This document shows, piece after piece, positions 52,892 to 61,016 of a stretch of DNA of 64,000 bases. The position numbers were made by a program, and so were the translations under genes. The DNA is from JAPPHA01 sp964291635. GTDB taxonomy: Bacteria > Pseudomonadota > Alphaproteobacteria > Rhodobacterales > Rhodobacteraceae. The stretch is taken from contig OZ219899.1 in assembly GCA_964291635.2 (NCBI GenBank), forward strand, positions 292,518 to 356,517, written 5' to 3'. How positions within the stretch are numbered: the first letter of the stretch is position 1; each line of letters begins with the position of its first letter. Under the pieces are notes generated by a model. It was given only the letters and a program-made list of their open reading frames with translations. It was not told the DNA's origin and ran no database searches.

Positions 52892-53681
52892 GACCCATGA
52901 TCTCCTCTTCCATATCCCAGATCATCGTCAGGATTTCTTCGCGCACTTCCGAAAAATACGGATCGTGTTTTATTTCTCGGAGCGACTCTGCCAGGCCCCT
53001 CTCAGCGAAGGGCAGACTGTATTCCTTGTGCACGCGTCCCGGGCGGGGGGCCATGACGAACAGACGCTCTCCCAACAACACTGCTTCTTCCACGGAATGG
53101 GTAATGATCATGATGGTCTTGCCGGTCTCCTTCCAGAGTTCCAGCACCAACGACTGCATTTTTTCCCGGGTAAGCGCATCGAGCGCGCCCAGGGGTTCAT
53201 CCATCAAGATCACGTCCGGATCGTTGACAAGGCAACGGGCCAGAGCGACACGCTGCTGCATTCCACCTGAAAGCTGATAGGTCGGCGTATCGCCAAATCC
53301 TTGAAGGCCGACGATTTCCAGCCACTTTTCAACCAGTTTTTCGTTTTCCGTGCGATCGTTCCTCTTCATCCGGAGACCGAAATCCACGTTCTTTGATACG
53401 GGTAGCCATTCGAACAAGGCACCTTGCTGAAACACCATCCCGCGTTCGACGCCGGGCCCGTCGATCAGATGACCTCCAAGCCTCGCACTGCCGCCGGTGG
53501 GATTGATGAAACCGGCAATCACGTTCAAAAGTGTCGTCTTGCCGCAGCCTGAAGGTCCGAGAACGGACAGGAGTTCACCCTTTTTCAGAGTGAAATTGAT
53601 GTCCTTCAATGCCTCAACCGCCGCTCCGGATTGCGGGTTGGTGAAGGTCATGCTCAGATGTTCGCAAACGAGATCCGCCAT
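52884..53681 (-). CDS. tauB: Taurine-type ABC transporter ATPase
   Basis: A 265-residue NitT/TauT-type ATPase. Walker A GPSGCGKTT, signature LSGGMQQRVALARCL, Walker B VILMDEPLGALDALT and ITHSVEEAVLLGER are intact; an unusual C-terminal SLREIKHDPYFSEVREEIL tail is typical of the TauB/SsuB branch. It lies 160 bp after tauA, with a hairpin between, and overlaps tauC. Confidence 0.83.
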   Translation of the reverse strand: MADLVCEHLSMTFTNPQSGAAVEALKDINFTLKKGELLSVLGPSGCGKTTLLNVIAGFINPTGGSARLGGHLIDGPGVERGMVFQQGALFEWLPVSKNVDFGLRMKRNDRTENEKLVEKWLEIVGLQGFGDTPTYQLSGGMQQRVALARCLVNDPDVILMDEPLGALDALTREKMQSLVLELWKETGKTIMIITHSVEEAVLLGERLFVMAPRPGRVHKEYSLPFAERGLAESLREIKHDPYFSEVREEILTMIWDMEEEIMGRV

Positions 53682-53794
53682 CGCCAGGCTCTATTCTATT
53701 TGTTTGCTTGTACTTAATATAGGTGTGGTGAAAAAGCGATCAGGATCAATCTTTCTCAAATCTCAACCAAAGAATGCGTCCTCCTTCATGGAAA

Positions 53795-53820
53795 AAAGGG
53801 GGCCGCAATCGGCCCCCTTT
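53795..53820 (-). terminator. Intercistronic hairpin between tauA and tauB
   Basis: AAAGGGGGCCG (53795-53805), loop CAAT, CGGCCCCCTTT (53810-53820). Read on the minus strand the stem is followed by T-rich sequence. It lies directly behind tauA, so it probably limits read-through and leaves the binding protein in excess over ATPase and permease. Confidence 0.7.
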
Positions 53821-53841
53821 CCCAAACGTTCGGGATCTCGG

Positions 53842-54813
53842 TTACTCCAGGAAGGATCCGTCGATTGTCTTGGCAATTGCCGATCCGTCTGAGTCGCCCT
53901 GGAACACAAGACCAAGCGAAGCGGCTGCCTGTGCAGCAATTCCACCTTCGTTGAAGTACCTTTCAATCTGTTCCATGGCGGAAGGCGGGATCAGGCCGGC
54001 AACCTGGTTTTTGGTTGTCTCCAAATCCATGCCGGAAGCGTCAGCGACGACCTTGAATTGTTCGTCGGTTCCTTCCCAGGCGCTGTTGGCCTCTTCGGTA
54101 ACTTCAAGGAATGCTCTCACCAGTTCTGGATGCTCGGTCGCGAATTTCTCGGTAACCGTCACAACGTCGAACGAACCGATTCCGGCGTCGACTTTCTGCT
54201 GGGTTTCCATGATCCGGGTACCCACTTCCGCTGCCGCCGCAGTGTCAACTCCGCCAAAAACGCAAGCCATGTCGACTGCGCCGTCTGCCAGCGATTTTGC
54301 GCCATCGGGTGGAGCCTGGTCCACGATTGTCATGGTGGAAATGTCGATACCGTAGTGGTTCATGTAGCTCCGGAACGCAAAATCAGCCATCGTGTTCAGC
54401 GGCACGGCAACAGTCTTGCCTTCGAGCTCGGAAACGTTGGAGCTATCGATGCCGAGCTCATTTCTGACAAAACAATCGTTTGCCTCGTAAACAACGGCAA
54501 TACCGACCATCTTCAGCGGTGCGCCCTGCTGAATTGCGGTTACGAAAGGAGCAAGACCCTGCGAGTACGAAATGTCGATGTCGCCGGCAAGCATTGCTTC
54601 CGTCATTGCGGTCCCGGTGGTGAAGTCCACCCAGTTTACGTCGACACCCATCGCATCGTCGTATGATTTATCGACTTTTGCGACCAGATTGGGGGTTGCC
54701 CATTGCAAAAAGAACGCCACATTCACGGTGTCTTTCGCCTGGCCGATGGTGGGGCTCGCAAGTGCGATTGCGCTGGCGGTCGCAACTGCCGCCTTTCTAA
54801 ACAGTAATTTCAT
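53842..54813 (-). CDS. tauA: Taurine-type periplasmic binding protein
   Basis: A 323-residue binding protein with a ~26-residue signal peptide (ends GQA-KDT). Mature motifs are VNVAFFLQWATPNLVAKVD, GVDVNWVDFTTGTAMTEAMLAGDIDISYSQGLAPFVTAI, VYEANDCFVRNELGID, LEGKTVAVPLNTMADF and TIVDQAPPDGAKSLADGAVDMACVFGG, close to alphaproteobacterial TauA. Taurine is therefore the most probable ligand, though other sulfonates or amines are possible. The gene is first in its operon and is preceded by 22-bp direct repeats. Confidence 0.82.
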   Translation of the reverse strand: MKLLFRKAAVATASAIALASPTIGQAKDTVNVAFFLQWATPNLVAKVDKSYDDAMGVDVNWVDFTTGTAMTEAMLAGDIDISYSQGLAPFVTAIQQGAPLKMVGIAVVYEANDCFVRNELGIDSSNVSELEGKTVAVPLNTMADFAFRSYMNHYGIDISTMTIVDQAPPDGAKSLADGAVDMACVFGGVDTAAAAEVGTRIMETQQKVDAGIGSFDVVTVTEKFATEHPELVRAFLEVTEEANSAWEGTDEQFKVVADASGMDLETTKNQVAGLIPPSAMEQIERYFNEGGIAAQAAASLGLVFQGDSDGSAIAKTIDGSFLE

Positions 54814-54906
54814 GGATAGTTTCTCCCAGTTGTCATGACTCGGAATATCTTTCGAGCAGGCGCGATAATTCGCGCCTTCCCGCCGAGTCTCAATGTAAAT
54901 ATTTTC

Positions 54907-54950
54907 CGATCCTACATACAGTTTTTATCGATCCAACATACAGTTTTTAT
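54907..54950. repeat. Two 22-bp direct repeats upstream of tauA
   Basis: Units 54907-54928 and 54929-54950 differ in one base (core ACATACAGTTTTTAT) and are followed by a partial third CGATCC. They lie 94-137 bp upstream of the tauA ATG. A 22-bp period places both copies on the same helix face, as in sites of MocR/TauR-type regulators, which bind direct repeats. No regulator gene is visible nearby. Confidence 0.6.
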
Positions 54951-55436
54951 CGATCCAAAATGTTTCATGATTGGGCTTATCGGAACGAAATCTGACCGTC
55001 CATACGGACTTTTCCTCTGGTTGGTCTTCGTGGGCAACGCGTTGAACGCAGGGCTCGGTTGTCGCTCCTTCCCCGAATTACGTTCCGGAATGGGTTGGCG
55101 GGGACAACCATCGATTGTTGTCTACTTCAACCGGACTTGGAGATCGTGAAAGACGAATCCTCCCAAGGGCTCGTCACGAAACTATCGACACGAGTTGTCG
55201 TCAGAAGAGCATTCGGGTTGGCGATCGTGTTCAATGCACATACATCACGAGACACGCGGGCAGGCAGGATCCTGCGCCGGTTTCGAGCCCGTCCCCACGT
55301 CAGGATGAGCAATGGCCCGGCTTGTCTGCGGCTTTCGAAGGACCGGGCCATTGTGGCGGGCGCAAGACTGCGGGAAAACCCGTACGCAAAACCACGCCAG
55401 GGAAGAACCGGGACGGAACGGTCGATGACGACCGGA

Positions 55437-55712
55437 TCAATGCCTGGTGCGCTCTCTGAACACTGCGTCGATGTCCTCCGCGGTAATGAGTGCATCGAGC
55501 CAGGCATCGAGATTTTCGGGCGAAGCGCTGCGGACCCGTTCAGCGTGCGCCGGCGTCAGTTCTCCGAACTTCAATCGCGCCTGACGCAGAAACGTGTCAA
55601 CCTTCCCGGCAGCCTTGCCCTCGACGATCCCGGCAGCCTTTCCCTCGACGATCCCGGCGGCCTTGCCCTCGTTTCGGCCCTGTTCCATCCAGATCTGTGC
55701 CGCGGTGCCCAT
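55437..55712 (-). CDS. Candidate intragenic RpnS-like protein of rpn2
   Basis: ATG 55712, in frame inside rpn2, follows GGAGG with a 5-base spacer (AAATC). The product would be 91 residues (MGTAAQIWMEQGRNEGK...), including the EGKAAGIV repeats. Confidence 0.45.
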   Translation of the reverse strand: MGTAAQIWMEQGRNEGKAAGIVEGKAAGIVEGKAAGKVDTFLRQARLKFGELTPAHAERVRSASPENLDAWLDALITAEDIDAVFRERTRH

Positions 55713-56447
55713 GATTTCCTCCACCGTTTCCGGGTCCATTCCCTTTCGCCTCAGCGCAGCCTCGATGCGCTCGGGCGGCAGGCTGACCTGTTCCATGATG
55801 TAGGTCAATATGTAGCGCCCGAACTCCGTCTCCGCAACTCCGGCAACCAGCAGGTCGTCCTCGGCGTCGCTGACAGTCTCGCGGAACGCGCGGGCCAGCG
55901 CCAGCAGTGCCGCGCGCACCTCGGCGCTCCGCGACAGCTCCCGCGGCGCGATCCGGCCGAGATCATGAACCACGTAGCGGCCGAAGGACTGCGCGAGGTG
56001 TTCCAGGCCCTCGGGCGCATGGATCATGTCCTGGACCGAACAGGGCACCGTCCACGGCTCCCGTCCGTGAAAAAACACTAACGGGATGACAGGCGGCAGG
56101 CCGCCGACCGGGACGGCGCCCCTGTCCAGCTCCTGGCCCCAGATCCTGAGCACGTACCGGAAGAGCTGGAGGGGCGTGCGGTGATCGACACTCGCCTTGT
56201 GCTCCAGCAAGGTATAGACAATCACCTCGCCGCCGTCCCCGAGGCGGAGGCGGAAGAGGGCGTCGGACTGCGTCGTGCTGCCCTCGCCGTCGATCATCGT
56301 ACCCTCGACATGCACCGGCGGGCGTTTAGGATCGAGCCGGGCAACCACCTCGGGAGGGAGGTATTCGTGCAGCAGCCGGCCGGCCCGGGCGGGGTCGGAG
56401 ACAAGCAGGCGGAAGAGGGCGTCGTGCCGGGCGCGTGGCAAGACCAT
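55437..56447 (-). CDS. Rpn-family PD-(D/E)XK nuclease 2
   Basis: A 336-residue paralogue of rpn1: HDALFRLLVSD, SDALFRLRLGD and LLEHKASVD (E-x-K) are all present, so the nuclease core is intact. The repeat region reads EGKAAGIV twice plus EGKAAGK (24-nt units 55611-55658), one partial unit longer than rpn1. Flanking sequence, repeats and a candidate internal start are shared with cassette 1. It is inserted in the intergenic region upstream of the tau genes. Confidence 0.85.
   Translation of the reverse strand: MVLPRARHDALFRLLVSDPARAGRLLHEYLPPEVVARLDPKRPPVHVEGTMIDGEGSTTQSDALFRLRLGDGGEVIVYTLLEHKASVDHRTPLQLFRYVLRIWGQELDRGAVPVGGLPPVIPLVFFHGREPWTVPCSVQDMIHAPEGLEHLAQSFGRYVVHDLGRIAPRELSRSAEVRAALLALARAFRETVSDAEDDLLVAGVAETEFGRYILTYIMEQVSLPPERIEAALRRKGMDPETVEEIMGTAAQIWMEQGRNEGKAAGIVEGKAAGIVEGKAAGKVDTFLRQARLKFGELTPAHAERVRSASPENLDAWLDALITAEDIDAVFRERTRH
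55611..55658. repeat. 24-bp tandem repeat inside rpn2
   Basis: Two nearly identical 24-nt units (one mismatch) plus a partial third encode EGKAAGIV at the same position as in rpn1. Confidence 0.8.
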
Positions 56448-56897
56448 GTCTGGTACCCATCATCGCTGAGAGCGGTCCTGGCCCTGGCCACGACCGAGGT
56501 CACGGTCTTTACCCCGATCCCGGCGAATGTGCCATAACCCTTTCCCGCGCCCCGGCCATGTCTGCACGAATTCGGAAAACTAAACGTGGGCAAGCGGACG
56601 TCGCACGAGGACGGGACAAAGGCTCTCGAAACGTCGAACAAACGGATCGATCGTTTCGTGACAGACCCCAACTATCGCTTGATATCGTGTCTCGACCCCA
56701 CCAAAATGGTCGAAATGCCTGTGAATTTGGTTTTCTGAAAACCCGGGGCATCAGACGGGCGCCTACGAATGGCCTGCGCGACGCATGGCCATCAGTCGTC
56801 TCCTGCTCTGCAGAATTGCCAACTGGTCAATTGAACCCACGGCCTGGACAATTCGATCGGGAAGACGGTCCCTTGTTTCAAGGCAGGTGAGAGGTCG

Positions 56898-58199
56898 ATG
56901 AAGAGACGGGACATCAAGGACGAAGTTCACTGGACAGTCACGGCGAGTTCCGAACCCACGTGCCAAAAACTGATTGGCAGCGTTGATGTGGATGTTCTGG
57001 TCGTTGGCGGTGGTCTGACAGGCTGCCGAACGGCATTGGGTCTTGCTGACGCCGGTGTATCTGTTGCTCTGGTTGATGCCAAGGAAATCGGCTGGGGATC
57101 ATCGGGGCGGAGTGGCGGACAGTGCAATCCAATATGGAGGCAGACTCCGCAGCAGCTGGAGGAAATGCTGGGTGCCACCCATGGCAAAAACCTGGTCAGA
57201 ACTACCCTACGCGCTGCCGACGACTTGTTTTCGGATATTGAAACATTTGGCGTTGACTGTGACCCGGTCCAGACCGGGTGGATCCAGGCCGCTCACACCA
57301 AAAAAGCCTCGAAAAATCTGGGTGTCCTGGGCAAGGCCTGGGTCGCCGAGGGCGCGGATATCATCGAAATTGAAGGTGATGCGGTTCGCGAGGCAAGCGG
57401 ATCGCCAGCATATTCTTTCGCGCTTCGCCATGCCGCCGGTGGACATGTCCAACCTCTGTCCCTGACCCGTGGATACGCATGTGCGGCCGTAGCCCGCGGC
57501 GCCCGGATTTTCAAAGACTCTCCGATCACGGGTCTCGACCGGAACGACCGCAAGTGGTGCGCGAAATCCGGCCAAGGCGAGATCTCTGCCGAAAACGTCG
57601 TGTTGGTGACAAACGCGTACTCCGATGGATTGTGGCCCGGGCTGAGCAAGACCTATCATTCTTTATTCAGCGTGGTGCTCGCGACTCAGCCGTTGTCCGT
57701 GGAGCAGCAGCAGGCGGTTTTGCCCGGCAAAGTCACGATTTCGGACACCCGACTCGCAATTTACTATGCGCGCTATGACCGCGACGGCAGGCTGATTTTC
57801 GGGTGCGTCGCCAGCAGTGAAAACGTCAACGCCTTTGGCGGATTTGGTCGCCTCATGCGGGGATTGAAGACTGTTTTCCCGCAGTTGGCCGATGTCCCGA
57901 TCGAACGAAAATGGTCGGGTCGGATTGCCGTGACCCCCGAATTGATGCCACATTTGCACGAGCCTGCGCCAGGGGTCTTGGCAGGCCTTGGATTCAGCGG
58001 TCGTGGAATTGCGATGTCGTCCGTGATGGGTCGCGCGTTGTCGGCGAAACTGCTTGGAGCCGCTTCGGAGGATCTCCCGTTTCCGATCCTGCCGATCAAG
58101 CCAATTCCTTTCCACGCGGTGACCAGCCGTCTCATTCCGTTGGCGGCCCCGGCAATGACACTGAAAGACAAGTTCGACACACTCACAAACGGTGTTTGA
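56898..58199 (+). CDS. DAO-family FAD-dependent oxidoreductase
   Basis: A 433-residue glycine/D-amino-acid-oxidase-type flavoprotein. The dinucleotide-binding VLVVGGGLTGCRTALGLADAGVSVALVDA starts at ~residue 33; then GWGSSGRSGGQCNP, HVQPLSLTRGYACAAVARGARIF, VVLVTNAYSDGL and LAGLGFSGRGIAMSSVMGRALS, the layout of gamma-glutamylputrescine oxidase-like (PuuB) enzymes. ATG 56898 has GAGAGG upstream. The substrate is unknown; amine oxidation is likely, and a role in taurine (a primary amine) breakdown is possible from the nearby transporter, though the cassette now separates them. Confidence 0.8.
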   Translation: MKRRDIKDEVHWTVTASSEPTCQKLIGSVDVDVLVVGGGLTGCRTALGLADAGVSVALVDAKEIGWGSSGRSGGQCNPIWRQTPQQLEEMLGATHGKNLVRTTLRAADDLFSDIETFGVDCDPVQTGWIQAAHTKKASKNLGVLGKAWVAEGADIIEIEGDAVREASGSPAYSFALRHAAGGHVQPLSLTRGYACAAVARGARIFKDSPITGLDRNDRKWCAKSGQGEISAENVVLVTNAYSDGLWPGLSKTYHSLFSVVLATQPLSVEQQQAVLPGKVTISDTRLAIYYARYDRDGRLIFGCVASSENVNAFGGFGRLMRGLKTVFPQLADVPIERKWSGRIAVTPELMPHLHEPAPGVLAGLGFSGRGIAMSSVMGRALSAKLLGAASEDLPFPILPIKPIPFHAVTSRLIPLAAPAMTLKDKFDTLTNGV

Positions 58200-58571
58200 G
58201 TTGTTCAGGCACCGGACCCAACGCGATGCAAGACGACGAGCGGAGCCCGGAGGGTTTGCCGAGGAAGCGCCAACTGGCAGCCCGTGGTTACCTGATGCAG
58301 CAAATGAGGCGCGTGACAACAGACTGAAACACAAACCGGAGACTTGAATTGCGATTCAAGCAAAGGGGTTTACGTGCCGTCTTGTGATGAGATGACAAGG
58401 TATGATGGAGCGGGCGATGAGAAAAATATTCCATAGAGCCTCTTGCAAAATCTCCTAGACGGATGAATTTCCCGCCGATTTCGACGATTTTGTTTGGATG
58501 ATCCTGAAAATCGGAGCCGCCATAAGGTATAGTGTAGTTGTCCAAAAAAACTACCAAAGGAGGCGACTCCG
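58200..58571. other. Region with the left end of an IS remnant
   Basis: No gene is seen between the oxidoreductase and the transposase remnant. GAGCCTCTTGCAAAATC (58436-58452) looks like an IS terminal repeat, so the element probably starts there. Its right end has been deleted. Confidence 0.45.
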
Positions 58572-59330
58572 ATGTCCTTGAACTCCGCTCTATCCAATGT
58601 CTGGAACCGATCTCAATCGGAACATTTCCAGGCGCTCTCCGAAGAAGTTGGCCCACTGCTGGAAAATCACAAACACCTCGTCCAGGTTCTTGACCTGGTC
58701 GAGGTTGAGCGTTTCGTCGATACATACTGGCGCGGCCCCGGACGGCCGCAGCAGAGTCGCCGGGCCCTGGCGCGGGCCTTCATTGCCAAGGCGATATGGG
58801 ATTTGCCGACAACCCGAAACCTGATTGACAGGCTCATGGTTGACGCGCCGTAACGCCGGCTGTGCGGCTGGTCGCGTGTCAGCGCGATCCCGAGCGAGGC
58901 GACCTTTTCGCGGGCGTTTGCCGCGTTTTCCGAGGCCCGCCTTGCGGAGCGCATGCACGAAGCCCTGGTGAAGGAGGCCCTGGGGGCGGAACTGATCGGG
59001 CATGTCTTGCAGGACTCGACGGCGATCGAGGGGCGTGAGAAGCCGGCACCGAAACCGGTGGCCGTGGAGAAGCCTAAGCGCAGGCGCGGTCGTCCCCGCA
59101 AGGGCGAGGAAGTCGAGAAGGAACCCGGGCGTCTCTAACGTCAGTCGAATGGCATGAGCCTCAAAGAGATGCTCGATGACCTGCCGAGCGCTTGCGACCA
59201 TGGGGCCAAGTAGAACGCCTAAGGCTTCCTGGTCAGCTGGATTGGCTAAAAGCTGCATCTCGACACGGCCGATTGCGGCGTGCCGGTGAGTGCCATCCTG
59301 ACCTCGGCATCGGTCCATGACAGCCAGGAT
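58572..59330 (+). pseudogene. IS4/IS1182-like transposase remnant with five in-frame stops
   Basis: A single frame (AAAGGAGG before ATG 58572) reads ESRRALARAFIAKAIWDLPTTRNLIDRL, then stop (58851-58853), then LCGWSRVSAIPSEATFSRAFAAFSEA, LQDSTAIEGREKP, KRRRGRPRKGEE, stop, MSLKEMLDDLP, further stops, then KLHLDTADCGVPVSAILTSASVHDSQ. This is a DDE transposase up to about its middle. All five stops are point changes with no frameshift. At ~59330 it switches without a break into a mandelate racemase-like sequence. Confidence 0.7.
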
Positions 59331-59864
59331 ACGACCTTCATGATTGATGCAAACTGTTCAATGAGGGTGGAGCGGTCCATTGAGGCCGCGGGGGCATTTG
59401 AACCATATGACATCTACTGGTTCGAAGAACCGATAGTCCCCAATGATTACACCGGATATGCACGCATTGCAGAGGCCACGGGTCTTCCCCTGGTGATGGG
59501 AGAAAACCTGCATACGATCCATGAATTCGAACTGGCGCTCAGACTGTCGAAGCTCGCGCTTATTCAACCGGATGCGTCCAACTGCGGCGGCATAACCGGT
59601 TGGCTGAACGTCGCCCGGACAGCACATGAACACGGGTTGCCGGTCTCAAGTCACGGAATGCAGGAACTCCATGTCGGACTGGTGGCGGGCCAGCAGAACC
59701 GGGGCTGGGTCCGGTCTCATTCGTTCCCGATCGACCTGTATACAAGGCGGCCCCTTGTCCTCACGAACGGACGTGCCGTGGCCTCGGATGCTCCTGGCAC
59801 TGGCGTCGATTTCATATGGAAGATGCTCGATGAAAACTGCACAGGCAAGGACATGCACGAATGA
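59331..59864 (+). pseudogene. Mandelate racemase/muconate lactonising family, C-terminal remnant
   Basis: From DTTFMIDANC onward the frame is an enolase-superfamily barrel: MIDANC and YWFEEPIVPNDYTGYARIAEATGLPLVMGENLH carry the metal-ligand Asp, Glu and Glu, and LPVSSHGMQELH carries the catalytic His. The N-terminal capping domain and first barrel strands are gone, replaced by the transposase remnant in the same frame, so an open frame of 194 residues (59280-59864) spans the junction. The resulting chimera is very unlikely to be an enzyme. Confidence 0.72.
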
Positions 59865-60118
59865 TTGATGCGGCATTCCGTGTCGGCAACCGGTAACTGC
59901 TCGCACTCTCCTCTCGATTGGCGAACTTCCTGCACAACTGCTGTCAATCCCATCGAACTCGTGCGCCAACGTCATTGATCGCTTCCCGATCATGGCCTTG
60001 CCCGAGTCTTGAAGTTGAGCCGTGTTCGACAGACGAAGCCGGAATACCAATGAACCCGGCAGCCTGACTTCGCTTGTTTCCTGTACCCCCCGCCAGCCGC
60101 AGTCCGGGTAGCCCGGGT

Positions 60119-60370
60119 TCAGTGCCGGTCGGTCCCGTCGAACATCGCTTCCAGATTGTCGGCATCGAGAACCCGGTCAAACCATGTATCGAGTTCATCA
60201 GAACCGGCCAAAGTGATGCGGTCCCTGACCGTCTGGGATAACGGACCAAACCGACGCTCAATAATCCGCGTCAAGCCCTCTGCCTTTCCGAGTTCCAGGC
60301 CCTCTGCCTTTCCGAGCTCCAAACCCTCTGCCTTGCCCCGTTCGATCAACGCTTCCGCCATCGTGCCCAT
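60119..60370 (-). CDS. Candidate intragenic RpnS-like protein of rpn3
   Basis: ATG 60370 follows GGAGG with a 5-base spacer (GCCTG), as in rpn1 and rpn2 although the encoded residues differ. The product would be 83 residues (MGTMAEALIERGKAEG...) and does not depend on the lost 5' part of the gene, provided a transcript still reaches it. Confidence 0.4.
   Translation of the reverse strand: MGTMAEALIERGKAEGLELGKAEGLELGKAEGLTRIIERRFGPLSQTVRDRITLAGSDELDTWFDRVLDADNLEAMFDGTDRH
60276..60323. repeat. 24-bp tandem repeat inside rpn3
   Basis: Two 24-nt units with three mismatches plus a partial third encode EGLELGKA-type repeats, the same period although the sequence differs. Confidence 0.75.
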
Positions 60371-60854
60371 CAGGCCCTCCATTTCGTCACCACATGCCGA
60401 GCGCAGGTTCGCCTGCAGCGCATCCATGTCTGCATCGGGATAGGTCAGCAGGATATATTCGAAAACCTGCTTTTGCAAAGTGTCATTGCCGGCCAGACCC
60501 TCGACCACCATCGCAACAAGCTCGACCGCACGGCGCGTGAGCGCGATCAGGCCGGCCCTGAGCGCAGCGTCGCGAGACAGGTCCTCGGTCGGTAGCGCGC
60601 GCAGCACGCGCAGGATGAACCGTTCGCCGGGCAGGAAGACCAGTTCCGGATCGTCGGTCGCGATCATTGCGCCCAGTCCATCCCCAACGGACCAGCCAGC
60701 CTCGCCATGATAGAAAACCACCGGCACAATCGGGGGAAGGGCGCGGAGGCGCTCCGCTTTCCCCTGCGCATAACGCGACCAGATCCTCACCATGTAGCCA
60801 GCCAATTGCAACGGTGTGCCGGGATCAGCATGGCTCTTGTGCTCGACAAGAACG

Positions 60855-60886
60855 TACACGTAATCGGAATGTTTCGATTACGTGTA
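60855..60886. repeat. 12-8-12 palindrome at the RIT/rpn3 junction
   Basis: TACACGTAATCG (60855-60866) and CGATTACGTGTA (60875-60886) are perfect inverted arms around an 8-nt spacer. Arm and spacer sizes are those of tyrosine-recombinase core sites. The left arm is still rpn3 coding sequence; the right arm is the element's end. Confidence 0.6.
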
Positions 60887-61016
60887 TAATGGGAACCAAA
60901 TGCTTATGTGAATCTTGAATCGCAAGTGTCTGTCATGACACGCCTTTTCCACTGATCAAGTTCACATAAAAATATGCTCTACTCCTGTCGGTTTTGACAC
61001 TGACAGGAGAGAGATC

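Larger units (their letters stand above)
55167..56668. mobile_element. Rpn cassette 2 with IS-like inverted ends
   Basis: A 1,502-bp unit with inverted repeats at 55167-55188 (GGGCTCGTCACGAAACTATC...) and 56647-56668 (18/22), flanked by the 3-bp duplication CAA (55164-55166 and 56669-56671). The first 15 bases match 14 of 15 of the ISAzo13-family IS end at 47801. The only gene is rpn2. It is homologous over its whole length to cassette 1. Confidence 0.72.
60119..60866 (-). pseudogene. Rpn-family nuclease 3, cut by the RIT element
   Basis: The surviving ~248 codons read DYVYVLVEHKSHADPGTPLQLAGYMVRIW, PIVPVVFYHGEAGW, then EGLELGKA repeats (24-nt units 60276-60323) and a C-terminal tail ending FDGTDRH. 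The E-x-K (EHK) motif remains, but the upstream acidic S-D part of the nuclease is missing, because the sequence changes at 60866 into the end of the RIT element. An open frame can start at GTG 60859. This paralogue belongs to a different subgroup from rpn1 and rpn2, and no cassette-type inverted repeat is seen beside it. Confidence 0.78.
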
